Assembly: GCA_015183035.1 (NCBI GenBank)
Contig: JACZZP010000003.1
Span: 2,046,001 to 2,110,000 of the forward strand
Origin: Meloidogyne chitwoodi
Taxonomy: Eukaryota > Nematoda > Chromadorea > Rhabditida > Meloidogynidae
Direction of reading: 5' to 3'
Length of the DNA: 64,000 bases
Shown here: positions 33,101-45,800 of the stretch, piece after piece
Layout of the letters: each line of letters opens with the position of its first letter
Numbering within the stretch: position 1 is the first letter of the stretch
The notes under the pieces: generated by a model
Told to the model about the DNA's origin: nothing
Seen by the model: the letters and a program-made list of their open reading frames with translations, nothing else
Database searches by the model: none
Translations under genes and position numbers: made by a program

Positions 33101-36100
33101 ATGAGAAGATTTTTAGTATTGAGGATATATTTAACAACAACAACAATTTATTTAATGTTTTTTATACTTTTATTTATTAAATTTTATATTGGTAAGTTTA
33201 ATTAAAATTAAATATTAAAGGGATGGCTTATTTTTGCTTTCATCTTCCATAAATTCCCTATTTTTTGCCTTTTTAGGCCTTTTTCTTCAATTTTCAGTTA
33301 TTTATTTTCCATAGGTCGATTTTTTCTCTTTTTTTGAGTCTAAAATTTTAAAAATCAAAGCTTTGTGATCTACGGAATTTGTCACTGAAATATTGTCATT
33401 GAATTATGTCAAACTGTTTACTAAGAAATTAGCAAATAAAAATATTATCTTTTTTTTTCATAAAAATGTTAAAATTAATTTTAAAAAATAAATAATTATT
33501 TTAGTTTCTGGAGATGATTATATGACTAGATTATATCGTTATTTACTTGTTGATTATAATAAAGGTTTCTTTTTTTTTAAAAATTATTTTATATTTTTTT
33601 TAAAGAAATTCGTCCAATCATTAGGCCTAATTTACCAATAAATACATCAATTGCCTTTTCATTAGTGCAAGTAGTAGATGTTGTAAGATTTAAATTAATT
33701 AAATTAATTAATTAATTTAAATAAAAGGATGAACGTAATCAATTGTTAACAGTACTTGCTTGGGTCCATTTACGTTGGAATGATTGGAGACTTGCTTGGG
33801 ACCCAAAAAAATTTGCGGGTATTAAAAAATTATTAATTCCTATTGAGGTATTTACTAATAAAAATTAATTTTTTAATTTATTTTTCAGTCAATTTGGATT
33901 CCAGATATTATTTTATATAATAATGCAGCTCAGGAATATTTAAATGAAATGGTTAATTATTTTAAATTTTAAAGATTATTTTTAAATTTTAGACAACAGC
34001 AGGAATTGCATATGACGGAAATATTGTATTTATTTATTTTTTAAAAATAATTGAGAAAATTAATTTTTTAAATTAAAATAAATTCAAAATTAATTTTTAG
34101 AGTCTTTCAATGTCTGGTATCTTCAAAAGCAGTTGTGGTAAAATTAAAAAAAATATTAAAAAATAAAAAATATTTTAAGCATTAGATGTTCGTTTTTATC
34201 CTTTTGATTTTCAAAATTGCCTTATGAAATTTGCTAGTTGGGTAATTTTTTTACTATATTTATTTTGAATGTTTTCAAATATTTCAAGGCTTATGATGGT
34301 ACTAAAATAGATATTTGGTCAGATCCAAGCAGTGATGACCATTCCAAATATATGGTCTTTTTAAGTTTTAAATTAATTTACTTCTAATTATTTTAGATTT
34401 CAACTGAATGGACATTACGTCATGTAAGAGCAGTCAAAAATTCAGTAATATATTCTTGTTGCTCTGAACCGTTAGTTTAAATAATTATTTATTTTTAATA
34501 ACTATCATATACTTGATCCTTTGATAGTTTATTCTTCATTTATATGTCTTTTACAATAAGAGACTTGTGGTGTAATGGTTAGTGCGTTGGTTTTATAAGG
34601 GTGAAGGGACTGGTTCGATGCCCGCCGTCATCCTAGTTTTTTTCGCAATTCCACTCCTTCGCCTTTTATCCTAAAAGTGCAACAAACGCTTTAATATAAT
34701 AATAATAATTTTTAAAAAGTATTATTATTAAATAAATTAATTTTTTTAATAATTTTATATTTTTTAAAGTTATCCATTTATTGATGTTAATTTACTTTTG
34801 GAAAGAAAACCTCTATTTTTTATTATTTTTCTTTGTCTTCCATGTGTTATGATAAGTATGTTAGTATTACTAGGCTTTTATATGTCTTCAGATTCTGGTG
34901 AAAAAGTTACTTTGGGAATTACTTCTTTACTTTCAACAACTGTTTTTTTAATGTTAGTTTCTGAACATTTACCTCCAACTGCTGATGCTTTACCTTTAAT
35001 TGGTAAAATAAATAAATTAATTATTATTTTTTTGAAAGAATTTTTAAAAGAAAGGGAAATTAGTTTTTTAAAAAAATAATAACATTAACAAAAAAAGTTG
35101 GTAGAAAAGAAGGATAAAAGGGGAAAATGATTACGGGAGCTTTAGAAAGTTATCCATTAAAAAAAAAGTGTTAAGGAGAAAATAATAATAGGATAATAAT
35201 AAAAAATTAAATAAAAAATGGGATAATAGTAGAGAATTATTATTTTTTTATTTAATTATTATTTTTTATTAAATTATTTTTATTAAACTCTGTTGGAATT
35301 TATCAGAGAATAATTCTCTCATTCTCGTTATTTTTTTTAAATTTAATTAAAAATTATTTTAAAAAAGTCTTTTTTAATAATTAAAAAATATTTAATATTT
35401 TTAAATAAAAAAGGTATTTATTATGGTGTGACCATCTTCATTGTTTCTCTCCAAACTGCTTTTACTGTTCTTACTGTATTTTAAAATTTATAAAAAATAT
35501 TTTAAAAAATTTAAATTTTTTTAAAGTTAAATATACATCATATAGGCAGTAATGGTCCTCCAGTACCAAAAATATTACAAAATCTTTTATTTGGCAATTT
35601 TATTCAACGTTTTCTTTTTTTAAATAGAGAAATTCGTTATCATTCAATAAATGAACATGTTAATTATTTTTTTGAAAAACAAAAAATTAATGAAGAAATT
35701 GAACAACAAGAAATTATTTTAGATGAGGATAGAAGAAGAAGTGATCAATCAACAGGTTTTTAATTTTTATTAATTTTTATTTTTTAAATTGACTTCCTTT
35801 AAAAAGAAACACCTAAAGGGGTTATGAGGGTATAAAATTATTTTTTTTATTTTTTTATTTGTTTGGGGGAAAATTGTTTGGGACAGACAAGTGGATGTTT
35901 TACTAAATAACTACCTTTATTTGTTTATATTAAAGTGTTTTTATAACGAGAGCCAATTGTTAGAATTTTAAGGAAATATTTGGACAGAAAATGACCTTAT
36001 AAAATTTTTAAAAATTAAAAAAAGAATTTCCTAAAAAGTCTGTTTCCTTTTAATTTAAATATATTTCTTTTTGACATATTAAAAAATTAAAAAAATTTAA

Positions 36101-36851
36101 ATTTATTTTATTTTAGTTTATTTTCCAATTAATCAACAAAAATTAATTTCTGAACCACCAGTATGGGAATTAGCTTCTTCACAACAAATAAATAATAATA
36201 AACAACAAAATAATAATTTTAATATTAAAAAAAGAGTTTCATTTTCAGAAAATTTAAATAATAAAAAAATAAATAATAATAAAAAAGAAAGATTTTCATT
36301 AAATTTAATTTCTTCAAATAATTTTAATTCTAAAAAATTAAATGAAATTAAAAAAGAAGAAAAAGAGGAAGGAATATCCTTTGAAAATGAATTTATTAAA
36401 GTAATTGGAAGACTTCAGGAAATTATGGAAAGGTTTAAAAAAAATTAAAAATACTCTCAAAAATAATTTTTTAATGTTTAAAGACTTTTGTTTATTTTTT
36501 AAACTTTAAATTCCCTTTTTAAAATTAAATAAATTTATTTTTTTGCTAGGAATGAGCTTCGTTTAATTGAAAAAGACAGAAGAAATGCTGAAAAACTTGG
36601 TCAGTTAAATTATTGCTTTAAATAAAAAAGAAAGTCTTTTCCCTTTAAAAACCTCTTTCCTTTACTTTTTAAAGGAAAGAGTCTCTTTTATTTAAAATTT
36701 ATAAAATATATTTATAATTTTAAATAATTAAAATTATATATTTTTTTTTTAAGAATGGGAACAAGTAGCAATTGTATTAGACCGTCTTCTTTTAATTATA
36801 TTTAGTATAAGTACTTTAACAATACTTTTGGTTACTTTATTTAATAAATAA
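33101..36851 (+). CDS. nicotinic acetylcholine receptor-type Cys-loop subunit, alpha-like
   Basis: Exon 1 gives a membrane-targeting N-terminus (MRRFLVLRIYLTTTTIYLMF). The ligand-binding domain has LYRYLLVDYNKEIRPIIRP, VVDVDERNQLL, WNDWRLAWDP, SIWIPDIILYNN and the Cys loop CALDVRFYPFDFQNC (13 residues between cysteines). IYSCCSEPYPF has the vicinal cysteine pair that defines alpha subunits. M1 LFFIIFLCLPCVMISMLVLL; M2 EKVTLGITSLLSTTVFLMLV then SEHLPPTADALPLIG; M3 YYGVTIFIVSLQTAFTVLT; a long N/K-rich cytoplasmic loop; M4 LLLIIFSISTLTILLVTLF. The Glu before M2 fits a cation channel. Exons are in phase to TAA at 36849-36851. The subgroup (DEG-3, ACR-16 or other) is not resolved. Confidence 0.88.
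34561..34640 (+). mobile_element. tRNA-like element (SINE head or tRNA pseudogene)
   Basis: A-box-like TGGTGTAATGGTTAGTGCG and B-box-like GGTTCGATGCC about 45 bp apart, in an intron of the nicotinic receptor gene. The acceptor stem does not close, so I do not call a functional tRNA. The tail shared by the other two copies is not evident. Confidence 0.4.
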
Positions 36852-36961
36852 ATATTTAAATAAAATGAATAAATTATTATTTAAAATTAAAATTTATTTT
36901 TCTTTTAATTTAAAAGTGTATAAAGTTTATATTTTAAAAGACTAGATTAAATTAAACAAAA

Positions 36962-38122
36962 TTAGTAATGTTGATTTTTTAATATTATACTATTACCACT
37001 ACTATCATTTTCTTCTTCCTCTTCTTCCTCATTATTTGAATTTTCTTCACTTGTTTGTTTATGAATTTCATTGTCCTCATAATTAGTGTCTAATAAAAAT
37101 ATTTGATTAATTTAAATTATTTTTTTTTTAATTTAAAAAAAAAATCCCAACTCAAAATAATTGAACATTCAATTAAAATTAATTTTACCCAATTTTGAAT
37201 TGTTATTTTTTAAAAAATTTTATAAGCAAACAAGGGAGGAATAAATTAAAAAATATTATTAATTATCTCACCGTGTTCTTCTCCACTATGATCTTCTGTT
37301 GAAGAATTAATCCTTTTATTATGATGCTGAAAATGTTTATTATGATAGGGGAATTGATGTTTATTGTAATTTTGCTGATATTCAAATGAATTTTGAGAAT
37401 TTTCTTCAAAATTATCAAAATTATTATTATGAGGATAGTGTTTATGTTTAATATGATGAACAGAAGAATTATGATGAGAAGGGTGATTATTATGATTTTT
37501 ATAATGTTGATTAGAAGAATTATTTTCTGAAGAACTTGTTATCTCCTCTGAGTGGTCATTATGGTAATGAAGAGGAGAATGGGAAAGATTATGATGATTG
37601 TGATGATTGGAATGATGTTGTTTGTGATGATGATTGTTGTAATGGTGCTTCTAAAAAATATATTAAAATATTTATTTTAGAATTCCTAAGAATCTCTCTA
37701 TTTTATCCCATAAGTAAAGTTTGTTGCAATTAGAGTATGGAATATTTTGAATATTTATTTATTTACTTTTAAAATTTAAATATCGAGGGAAATGTTAAAG
37801 GAAAAAATAAAATAAAAAATATTAAAAACCATTTTCTTCTCTTTTCTCTTCTTTCGTGCCTTAGCAGCTTTATGCAATAAATATGATGTTACCCCTCCAA
37901 GCAACAAAGCACCAATAAATCTTTTTTGGCGTGGATTAATCAAATTTGTCATTTTAAATGTAGAAATATTTTGAAAAGGATTTTTAATTTCTAAAAATAA
38001 ATAAAAATAAATTCAATTATATATTTACCTTGAAAATCAGTTAAATTTGCCTTAGAAAATATTGAAGTAAATAATAATGCAGAAATTAAATTTAAGGGAA
38101 TTAAAATAAGAAAAAAGGACAT
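36962..38122 (-). CDS. secreted histidine-rich protein, long paralogue (253 aa)
   Basis: Exons 38122-38029, 37990-37830, 37650-37272 and 37089-36962 (762 nt, in phase). Signal peptide MSFFLILIPLNLISALLFTS; then NPRQKRFIGALLLGGVTSYL and a KARKKRKEKK basic run; then a H/N/S-rich exon (HHYNNHHHKQHHSNHHNHHN at its start). The last exon is acidic (SNNEEEEEEENDSSG) and ends KNQHY. Shares the first two exons and most of the third with the gene at 16260-17010, 21 kb away in the same orientation. RQKR before the FIG helix looks like a proprotein cleavage site. It is probably a secreted nematode protein. The histidines suggest, but do not prove, metal or pH-dependent binding. Confidence 0.7.
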
Positions 38123-38507
38123 TTTTTAATTTTAAAAATTATTTTATAATAAAATGTATTTTTGAAAATTATTGAGAAATAATTAAGTCTATTTTTTAAT
38201 AAAAATATATTTAATCAAAAGTACAAAATTACTTAAAAGGACGAATGTCAAGATTTTCTATAATTTTTTAATGAAAAATTAATTTTAAACATTAATTCAA
38301 GAATTAATTTTTACATTAAAAGAAAATTAAGATAAAATTTTTATAATTTTTTAATAATAGAAGTTATAAATTTTATACAGTAATGTCTACATTACAGAAA
38401 TAAAAATTTTAAAAAAATTTTTAAATTGGTATTAATTGTCATTTTTATTTTATTCTTTTTCTTCCTGTACTATCTAATTAATTTTTTTCTCTGTTATTTT
38501 TATCGTG

Positions 38508-38645
38508 TTCAGACATTTCGTCGACAGAAATTTTACGACATTTCGTCCTAACGGCAAAAAATCTTGGGCTCGGGTAAACGAAATGTAGTTTTTTTTGCCG
38601 TAGAGGCGAAATGTCGTGCAATTTTGTTCGACGAAATGTACAGGT
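38508..38645. mobile_element. small TIR element of ACATTTCGTC words
   Basis: ACATTTCGTCGA at the left and TCGACGAAATGT at the right are inverted. ACGACATTTCG, AACGAAATGT and GCGAAATGTCGT words fill the 138-bp body, with ACGGCAAAAAA/TTTTTTGCCGT inner arms. CG-rich against its surroundings. No clear target duplication. Lies just upstream of the aminotransferase gene and could affect its promoter. Confidence 0.6.
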
Positions 38646-38698
38646 TCCTATTTTTTGTTCAAAAATTTTACAAGAATTAGATTTTATTTTATATTTTT

Positions 38699-41658
38699 AT
38701 GTTTGGTTTTAAACAGAATTTGTTTAATTTGTTATCATTAAAGGAGTATCGATCTATTCAATTCTTAATTAATCAAAGGACGGTTAGTTAAATTTATTTA
38801 AATTAATTATTTAAATAGTGTGTTTTAATAAATTAAATGGAAAATTTTTAAAGTAAATTGTTACATATTAAATGGCAAAATCTAAAAAATTTTTAGTCTA
38901 CCTTTTTAAATTATTTTTTTAGTTAATGAACTCTTAATAAAATTCTTTAACTAAAAAAAGATTTTTTTAGATGTCAAAATTAAATTCAAAACTTATTCCT
39001 TCAAAAATTGCACGAGAAGCTGGTGATAGTATTTGGTATGAAATAAAAAAGAAAAAATATTGTTTTGTTAATTTTTAGGGTTGAATTTGTCACTTTAGCT
39101 ACAGAAACGAAAGCTGTTAATTTAGGACAGGTTTTTTATTTTTTGGAATTTCTATTGATTATTCTTTTAGGGTTTTACTAATGATTCTATACCTTTATTG
39201 CTTTCTAAACATTTGCAAGACGTAGCAAAATCTCCAGAACGAATTGATTATCATCAAGTAAGGTTTAAAATTTATTTTTAATAATTTAATGTTATTAAAT
39301 AGAGGATTTTAATTAATTTTATTTTTTTTAATCCCAAAAATTGGGTATTTTTCTTTTTTTTTTCTAGGTTTTAAAAGATTTTTAATTTTTTAAAAATATT
39401 TGGAATTTTTTAATTTAGTCTTTTTATTATTTTTAATAATATTTTATTTATTAAAAAAGTAATTTTCACCTTTATGGTTCGAACCCTCCCATTTTTCTAC
39501 TATTAGCAAGAAGTTGTTCCACTACAAAAAATAAGAAAATTAATGCGCTAATATGTGCGCCATTAATTTTTTCAGGGGCACCTAACGCAAAAATAGAACG
39601 CCACAGTGTTATGGCGCACAGTTACTAAAATATTTTTAAATATTTTTTTCAAAAAAGTATACAAGAGGTTATGGTCATCAACGACTTGTAAATGTATTAT
39701 CTAAATTATATTCTCGTTTACTCGGTGTTGAAGTAAATTCGCAGACTGACATTTTAGTAACTGTTGGAGCTTATTTATCTCTTTATTATGCTTTTATTGG
39801 TTGGTTAAATCCTGGCGATGAAGTTATTAGTAAGTGAATATTTTAAAATTATTTTTTAGTAAATGGGTATTTTGGAGATTTAATAACAAAATTTGGAAAG
39901 TCGGTTTTCTAGTGTCTAAATTAATTTTTTTACAGAATTTTAAGCTTTTTTGGCTTCAAGTTTCAATATTTTTAATTTTTTAAACAAGTATTCGAGGTCA
40001 ATATTTAAAACTTTTATTTTTTTTTTAGTTTTTGAACCTGCTTATGATTCTTATGTTTCTCAAATTAAAATGGCTGGTGCAATCCCTGTCCCCATTGTTT
40101 TAGAATTGGACCCTAATTCAACTACAAGTGCTGGTTATCTTTTAAATATTGATGTTGTAAAAAGCAAAATTACTCAAAAAACAAAAATGCTGGTTATAAA
40201 TAAGTATATAAATTAATTATTTTAGATAAGGAATTTTTTTTATTGTTTGGGATTTTTTCATATTTTTTTTAAATTTTTAGATAATTATTCTTTTATTTTT
40301 TCAAAACATATATTTTTTTTTTAAAATTTAATTTTTAAAGTCCAAATAATCCAACTGGAAAACTTTATACACGTTCTGAACTTGAACAATTGGCAAAAAT
40401 TGCGATTGAAAATGATTTGATAGTCTTGACTGATGAAGTTTATGAATGGATGGTTTATCCTGGCGGTGAAATGATTAGATTTGGTTTTTAATTTTTTTTA
40501 TTTTAATTAATTTTTAATAAAAATTTAAGCAAGTTTACCTGGAATGTTTGAACGTACAATAACTATTGGAAGTGCAGGAAAGGTATTTTCAGCAACTGGA
40601 TGGAAAACTGGCTGGTAAATAAATTAAAAAAGAGAGATATTTAAATAAAGTAATTTTAATCTTTTTATTAAAAAAATAGGTCAATTGCCCCAAAATGGCT
40701 TCTTGAACCAATGAAAAAAGTTCATGAAAATTGTGGTAAAATTAAAAATAAAATTCTTTAAAATTTTTAAATTTTCTTTAATTTAAAGTTTTTGCTTGCC
40801 CTACTCCAATACAAGAAGCTTTAGCTCGTTCTTTTGAAGAAGAATTAAAATTATGGGATGAAGGAAAATTTGAACAGAGTTATTTAAAGAATGGGATAAT
40901 TGCTGAACTTTTGCCTAAACGAGACCTTTTGGCCAAATATTTACAATCAGCAGGGTTTAAGCCAATTATACCAGATGCAGGATATTTTATGATTGCTGAT
41001 TTTGGTCATTTAGGTTTATTAAAAAATATTTTAAATTTTTTAATTTTAAAAAAATTTGAAAAAAAAAGTTATTGATCAACGTATTAAACCGGATTAATTA
41101 AAAAGAAAAAGGATAAGAGATTAAAGAACTGAAAATCTAATATATTTTAGAGAAATTTCACAATTTTGTGATCTTTACTAAGAGACTTAAAAAAATTTGT
41201 AAATTAATTAAATTTATTTTTTCATTTTATATAAATATATTTTTTTAATTTTTAAGATGGTTCTTCTTCATATCTTGCTAATAATAAAACTAAAAAGAAT
41301 GGGGAAGGTATAGATTATGAATTTTGTAGATGGTTATCTAAGGAAAAGGTTTTTTTAATTTTATTTTTAATTTTTTTAAATTAATTTTATTAAAGAAATT
41401 GGCAGGAATACCTCCTTCTGCCTTTTATTCACCTCAAAATAGAAAAGGAAATGATCATTATATTCGATTTTGCTTTTTTAAGGTTAGAGAGATTTTATTT
41501 AATTTTACACATTTAATTAATTAATTAGGGAAATTAAAATCTGCTTTTTTTATTATCTAAATTTAAAATAATAATAAAAATAAGAATTAATTTTTTAGAA
41601 AGATGAGACACTACAACAGGCCATACAAATCCTTGGTGATTCTTTTGGGACTCTTTAA
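38699..41658 (+). CDS. kynurenine/glutamine-type aminotransferase (PLP fold type I)
   Basis: PLP-dependent transaminase of the KAT/glutamine transaminase K family (kynurenine to kynurenate; also cysteine-conjugate beta-lyase). Motifs: VNLGQGFTNDS, DYHQYTRGYGHQRLVN, VTVGAYLSLYYAFIGWLNPG, FEPAYDSYVSQIKMAGA, NNPNNPTGKLYTRSEL, LTDEVYEWMVYP and the PLP-lysine box TIGSAGKVFSATGWKTGW, then IRFCFFK near the C-terminus. The cytosolic-type start is 38971 (MSKLNSKLIPSKIA). An upstream exon 38699-38782 (MFGFKQNLFNLLSL..) splices in frame and would add a 28-residue, basic/hydrophobic leader without acidic bias, like a mitochondrial presequence. Length after splicing is about the usual 420-450 residues. 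TAA at 41656. Confidence 0.9.
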
Positions 41659-42835
41659 AGAATAAAATTTTATCAGAACAAAAAATAGTTGTTTTTAGTT
41701 TAATAATTTAAAATACTTTTAAGACAAAAAGAAATAAGAAGAAATAAGTATTTTAATTTTTTTTAAAGTTTTTTTTTGTAATTTTTTCATTTCGCGATTA
41801 AATTAATAAAGTTTTTATAGTTAGGTTTAATTAAATTTAAAAAAATAAATCTGTTATCTTTGAATAAAATCTCAACCATATTTTTATAGTTAAATATTGA
41901 AGAAGCTTTTAATTCATCCATAATCTAATTTGTTGTATAAATAAAAAGTAAACATTTCTAAATTAAAATTTTAAAGAAAACAAATAATAGACTATCAGAC
42001 AATAGTCAAGAAAATCTATCTGGGATTGATTCATTTTAGGTATTAATTTGTATATTATTTTTTAAAAATTATTCAACATAATTTATTTATCTATACATAA
42101 ATCTCGATTTATAAAAATTGTTAATAATTTTATAAAATATTCACAAACGTAAAAATTTCATAATTTTTAATTTCTTACCATTGCTTTTTTAAATTTTTCC
42201 CAAAATGAATTTGTTAATTAAAATTACATCATTAACTATTTCGAAATTTTTCCGACACATGTACATAAATTTAATATATTTCTTTTTAATGAAATAATAA
42301 ATGCGCTTTTTCTCATTGCGTCAAAACGTTCTGCGCCCAAATTTACCTAACTAAGCATGCTTTGCACTTTTATGTCTATATTTTTACTTATTTTTAAATT
42401 TTATTTAATTTATTATATAGAGATAATTTAAATAATAATTAATTAATTACTTAAAAAATATGTTAATTTTATTTTTATTAATAATATCTTCAACAATATT
42501 TAATGAAATAAATTCTATGAATTTTCTTAGAAGTAAATTTTAATTTAAATAAAAAATATTTAATGTTTTTTAAAATAAACGGGTAATTTCACAAATTTTG
42601 AAAAATCTTCAGATTTTATATTTTGATATCCTAAAAATTTTAGAACATTTTTTATTTTGAATAAATTAATTTTCAAAAATTTCATCATTTGAATATCATC
42701 TTCCTCTCTTAAATTTTAATCAATATCGAAAATTTTTTGTTCTTAAAAATATTTAAAATATTTTTAACAAATCTTTTGATAAAAAAAACTTCATTTATTT
42801 TAAATAAATTTTTTAAATTTATTTTATCTTAAGGA
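41659..42835. other. gap with a possible upstream leader exon at 42460-42532
   Basis: AT-rich. 42460-42532 reads MLILFLLIISSTIFNEINS and a few more residues, a signal-peptide-like start, followed by a consensus donor GTAAAT. Its phase (1) would join the acceptor just before the ATG at 42836. Whether it is used is unknown. Otherwise nothing is seen. Confidence 0.4.
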
Positions 42836-45800
42836 ATGTCTTGTAAAATGACAGAAGCACATTTTTTGAAATTTGTACCAATTAATAAAGATAATATTTT
42901 ATCCAGTGTTCTTTTTTGTTTATATACTGAATTATTAGAAGATTCAGAGATTAAAAAAATTTTAACAGAAGATTCTAATCAAATAAGTAACATAAATCTT
43001 CAAATTATTTTTATGACACAATTTTATTTTTTTTATTCTTCAATAGAAAATAATAAAGAAATTGTTGAAATTGAATTAAGGTACTTTAAAAAAATTTTTT
43101 AATTTAAAATAAACTTAAATATTTTTAAGTAAAGACAGAAGAATTGAATTATACAGAGAAGATCCAATTAAAGGAATTGCTATATTTCTAGAAGCACGTA
43201 ATGATATTGGGAGAATAATAAAATCAAGAAAAAATATTTTTGATGTAGAAAATATTAACAAAATTTTAGATGAAATAAAAGATGAAATAAAAAAGAATAA
43301 AAAAGAAATAAATAAAAATAATAAAAATAATTATTATTTAATTGATTTATTATTAAATAAAATTGCTGAACAATATAATGTATTTGTTATTAATAAAGAG
43401 GAAATACAAGAAGCTAATTTTCAAGTTTTTAATAATTTTCTTGTTAATAAAGTTGAGAATTTTATGAATAAATTGAGGTAGTTATATTTATAATTTATTT
43501 AAAATTTGTTCTTTTTTTCGCGGTCAGTCAAACACTTGAAAAATCAGAATCTTAAGAATCAGAATCTTAAGATAACAGAATCTTAAGAAATCAGAATCTT
43601 AAGTAATCAGAATCTTAAGTAATCAGAATCTTAAGTAATCAGAATCTTAAAATAACAGAATCTTAAGAAATAATAATTTTAGAAAATCAGAATCTTAAGA
43701 AATTAGAATCTTAAAAAATCAGAACTTTAAAAAATCAGAATTAATTTCTCTTAAATTAATTTTATGTTTCTCTTCTTTACTTCAGAAAAATGATTAATAA
43801 AAAACAATATAAACATCTTAAAAACTTCCAACAAATATTAATTCAACTTATTGGAAATACAAGAATGGAATTATTAATTGAAATATTTCCTGATTGTTTT
43901 TATAGGGTAATTAAAATAAATAAATATTATTTTTTTATTTAAAGGAAGAAAAAAGAGAAAAAATATTTTTTGGTTTAATTAGTGAATATTTTAACAATAA
44001 AACAAATATTATAGAAAAATGGAGATTAAAATATACTCTTAATTATTTTATTTATTTTGATTGGATGGAAAAACGTGAAATAAATGGAGGTAAAAATAAA
44101 AATTAATAAAATAATTAAATTTTTATAATAATTACCCTAATAAAATAAATAAATTTATAGAAGCAGAATGGGATTTTAAATTAATATGGAATTTGATTTC
44201 TAAAGTTTATCTTTATGGTGAATATTATTTACAAAATGTTATAGCAAATTTAAAATTAAATAAAATTGAAGAAATGAAAGAAGATGCTCAAGTAAATATA
44301 ATTTTAATTATAATATTAATTATTAGTGATTTATTTGTTTCTCTTTTTTATACTTTTTATTGAGAAGGAAGAGTGTCTAATATTCATTTTTTTTACTTTG
44401 AACAATTCTCTCCTCTCTCGATTTTTTTTTCAATTTTTTATTTACTTTTTTCCGTATAGTCTCTTCCCTCAAAGATTGAAAATACTAAAATTGACCTTTT
44501 TTAAATTTTAATAATTTTAAAATTAATTTATTTTAACAGAAACTTTATTTATTTATTGAAGAATATGCCCATTCAAATTTATTTAGACCAATATATTTAC
44601 AAACTAGTAAAGAATGTTGTGAATATATTGATCATTATATTAAACAAAAACGTTTATATGAAAATAAAGGGACTGAAAATCAATTTTTAAATAAAATGTT
44701 TAATATTTGGAATTACTGTATTTATTTAAAAAATGGTCAAAATTATCATTTTGAAGAAAATTTAAAAGGTCAAAGAAATATTTGGATGGAAAAATTTGAT
44801 CAAATTTTAGCAACGAAAGAAGGAAATAAATTTAGAAATATATTAATAACACATTGTATATTTTAAAAAAATTATATTTTTAGATTTTTTAAGTAGGAGA
44901 AAAAATAAAAAAAAAATAACCCTAAAAAAGCCTCTTCTTTTAATTAGAAAATTCCCTCAAAAAATAATAAAATAAATAAAAATAAATAAATTTAGCTAAA
45001 CAAGTAGAAGAATTATTTAATTTAACACCAAAAGAATTATTTCAAAAAATTGATGAATTGAGAAGGAACAGAGTAAAAGTAGGACAGTCTTCTAAAAATA
45101 TAAAAGAATTAAAAGATGAAGAATTAATTGAAAAACAAATAATTGAAGATGAAAAAGCAAAATATTTTGAAGAAGAAATAAAATATAAAATAGAAAGGGT
45201 AGAACAAAGAGAAAATGTTTTAAAGGAAGAAAATGAAAGAATTTTAAAAGAAAAAATATTAAGAGAAGAATTGGAGAGAAGATATTTGGAAGATAAAGGA
45301 AGAGTTTTGGAAGAAGAGGAAGAGAAAAAGGAAGAAGAGAAAGGAATTTTGAAAGAGAAGGGAAGAGTTTTTAAAGAGGAAGAAGATAAAGGAAGAGTTT
45401 TAGAAGAAAAGGAAGAGAAAAAGGAAGAAGATAAAAAGGAAGAAGATAAAGAGAAGGAAGAAGATAAAGGAAGAGTTTTGAAAAAGGAAGAAGACAAGGG
45501 AAGAGTTTCAAAATTCTTTGTTAAGGAAGAAGTAAATAGTAGAAAAATCGTTCATTCCCGTTCATTAAAAAATATATTAAATTCTACTACAAAACTTGAA
45601 AAAGAAATTGTTGAAAAAAATAATAAAAAACTAAATAATAATAAAAGTCAAAAAGGTACTATAAAAGAAGATTCTTCTTCAACATCTTCTTCTACTTCTA
45701 AAACTACTGATTTATCTATTTCTGATCAAAATTTAATTTTTAATTCAGTTGATATATTAAATGGTATTTATTTATTTAAAATTTAAATTATAAGGTTCAG

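Noticed and set aside
45042..45497. Serine-rich open frame on the minus strand
   Set aside because: Antisense shadow of the K/E-rich coiled coil of the plus-strand gene.
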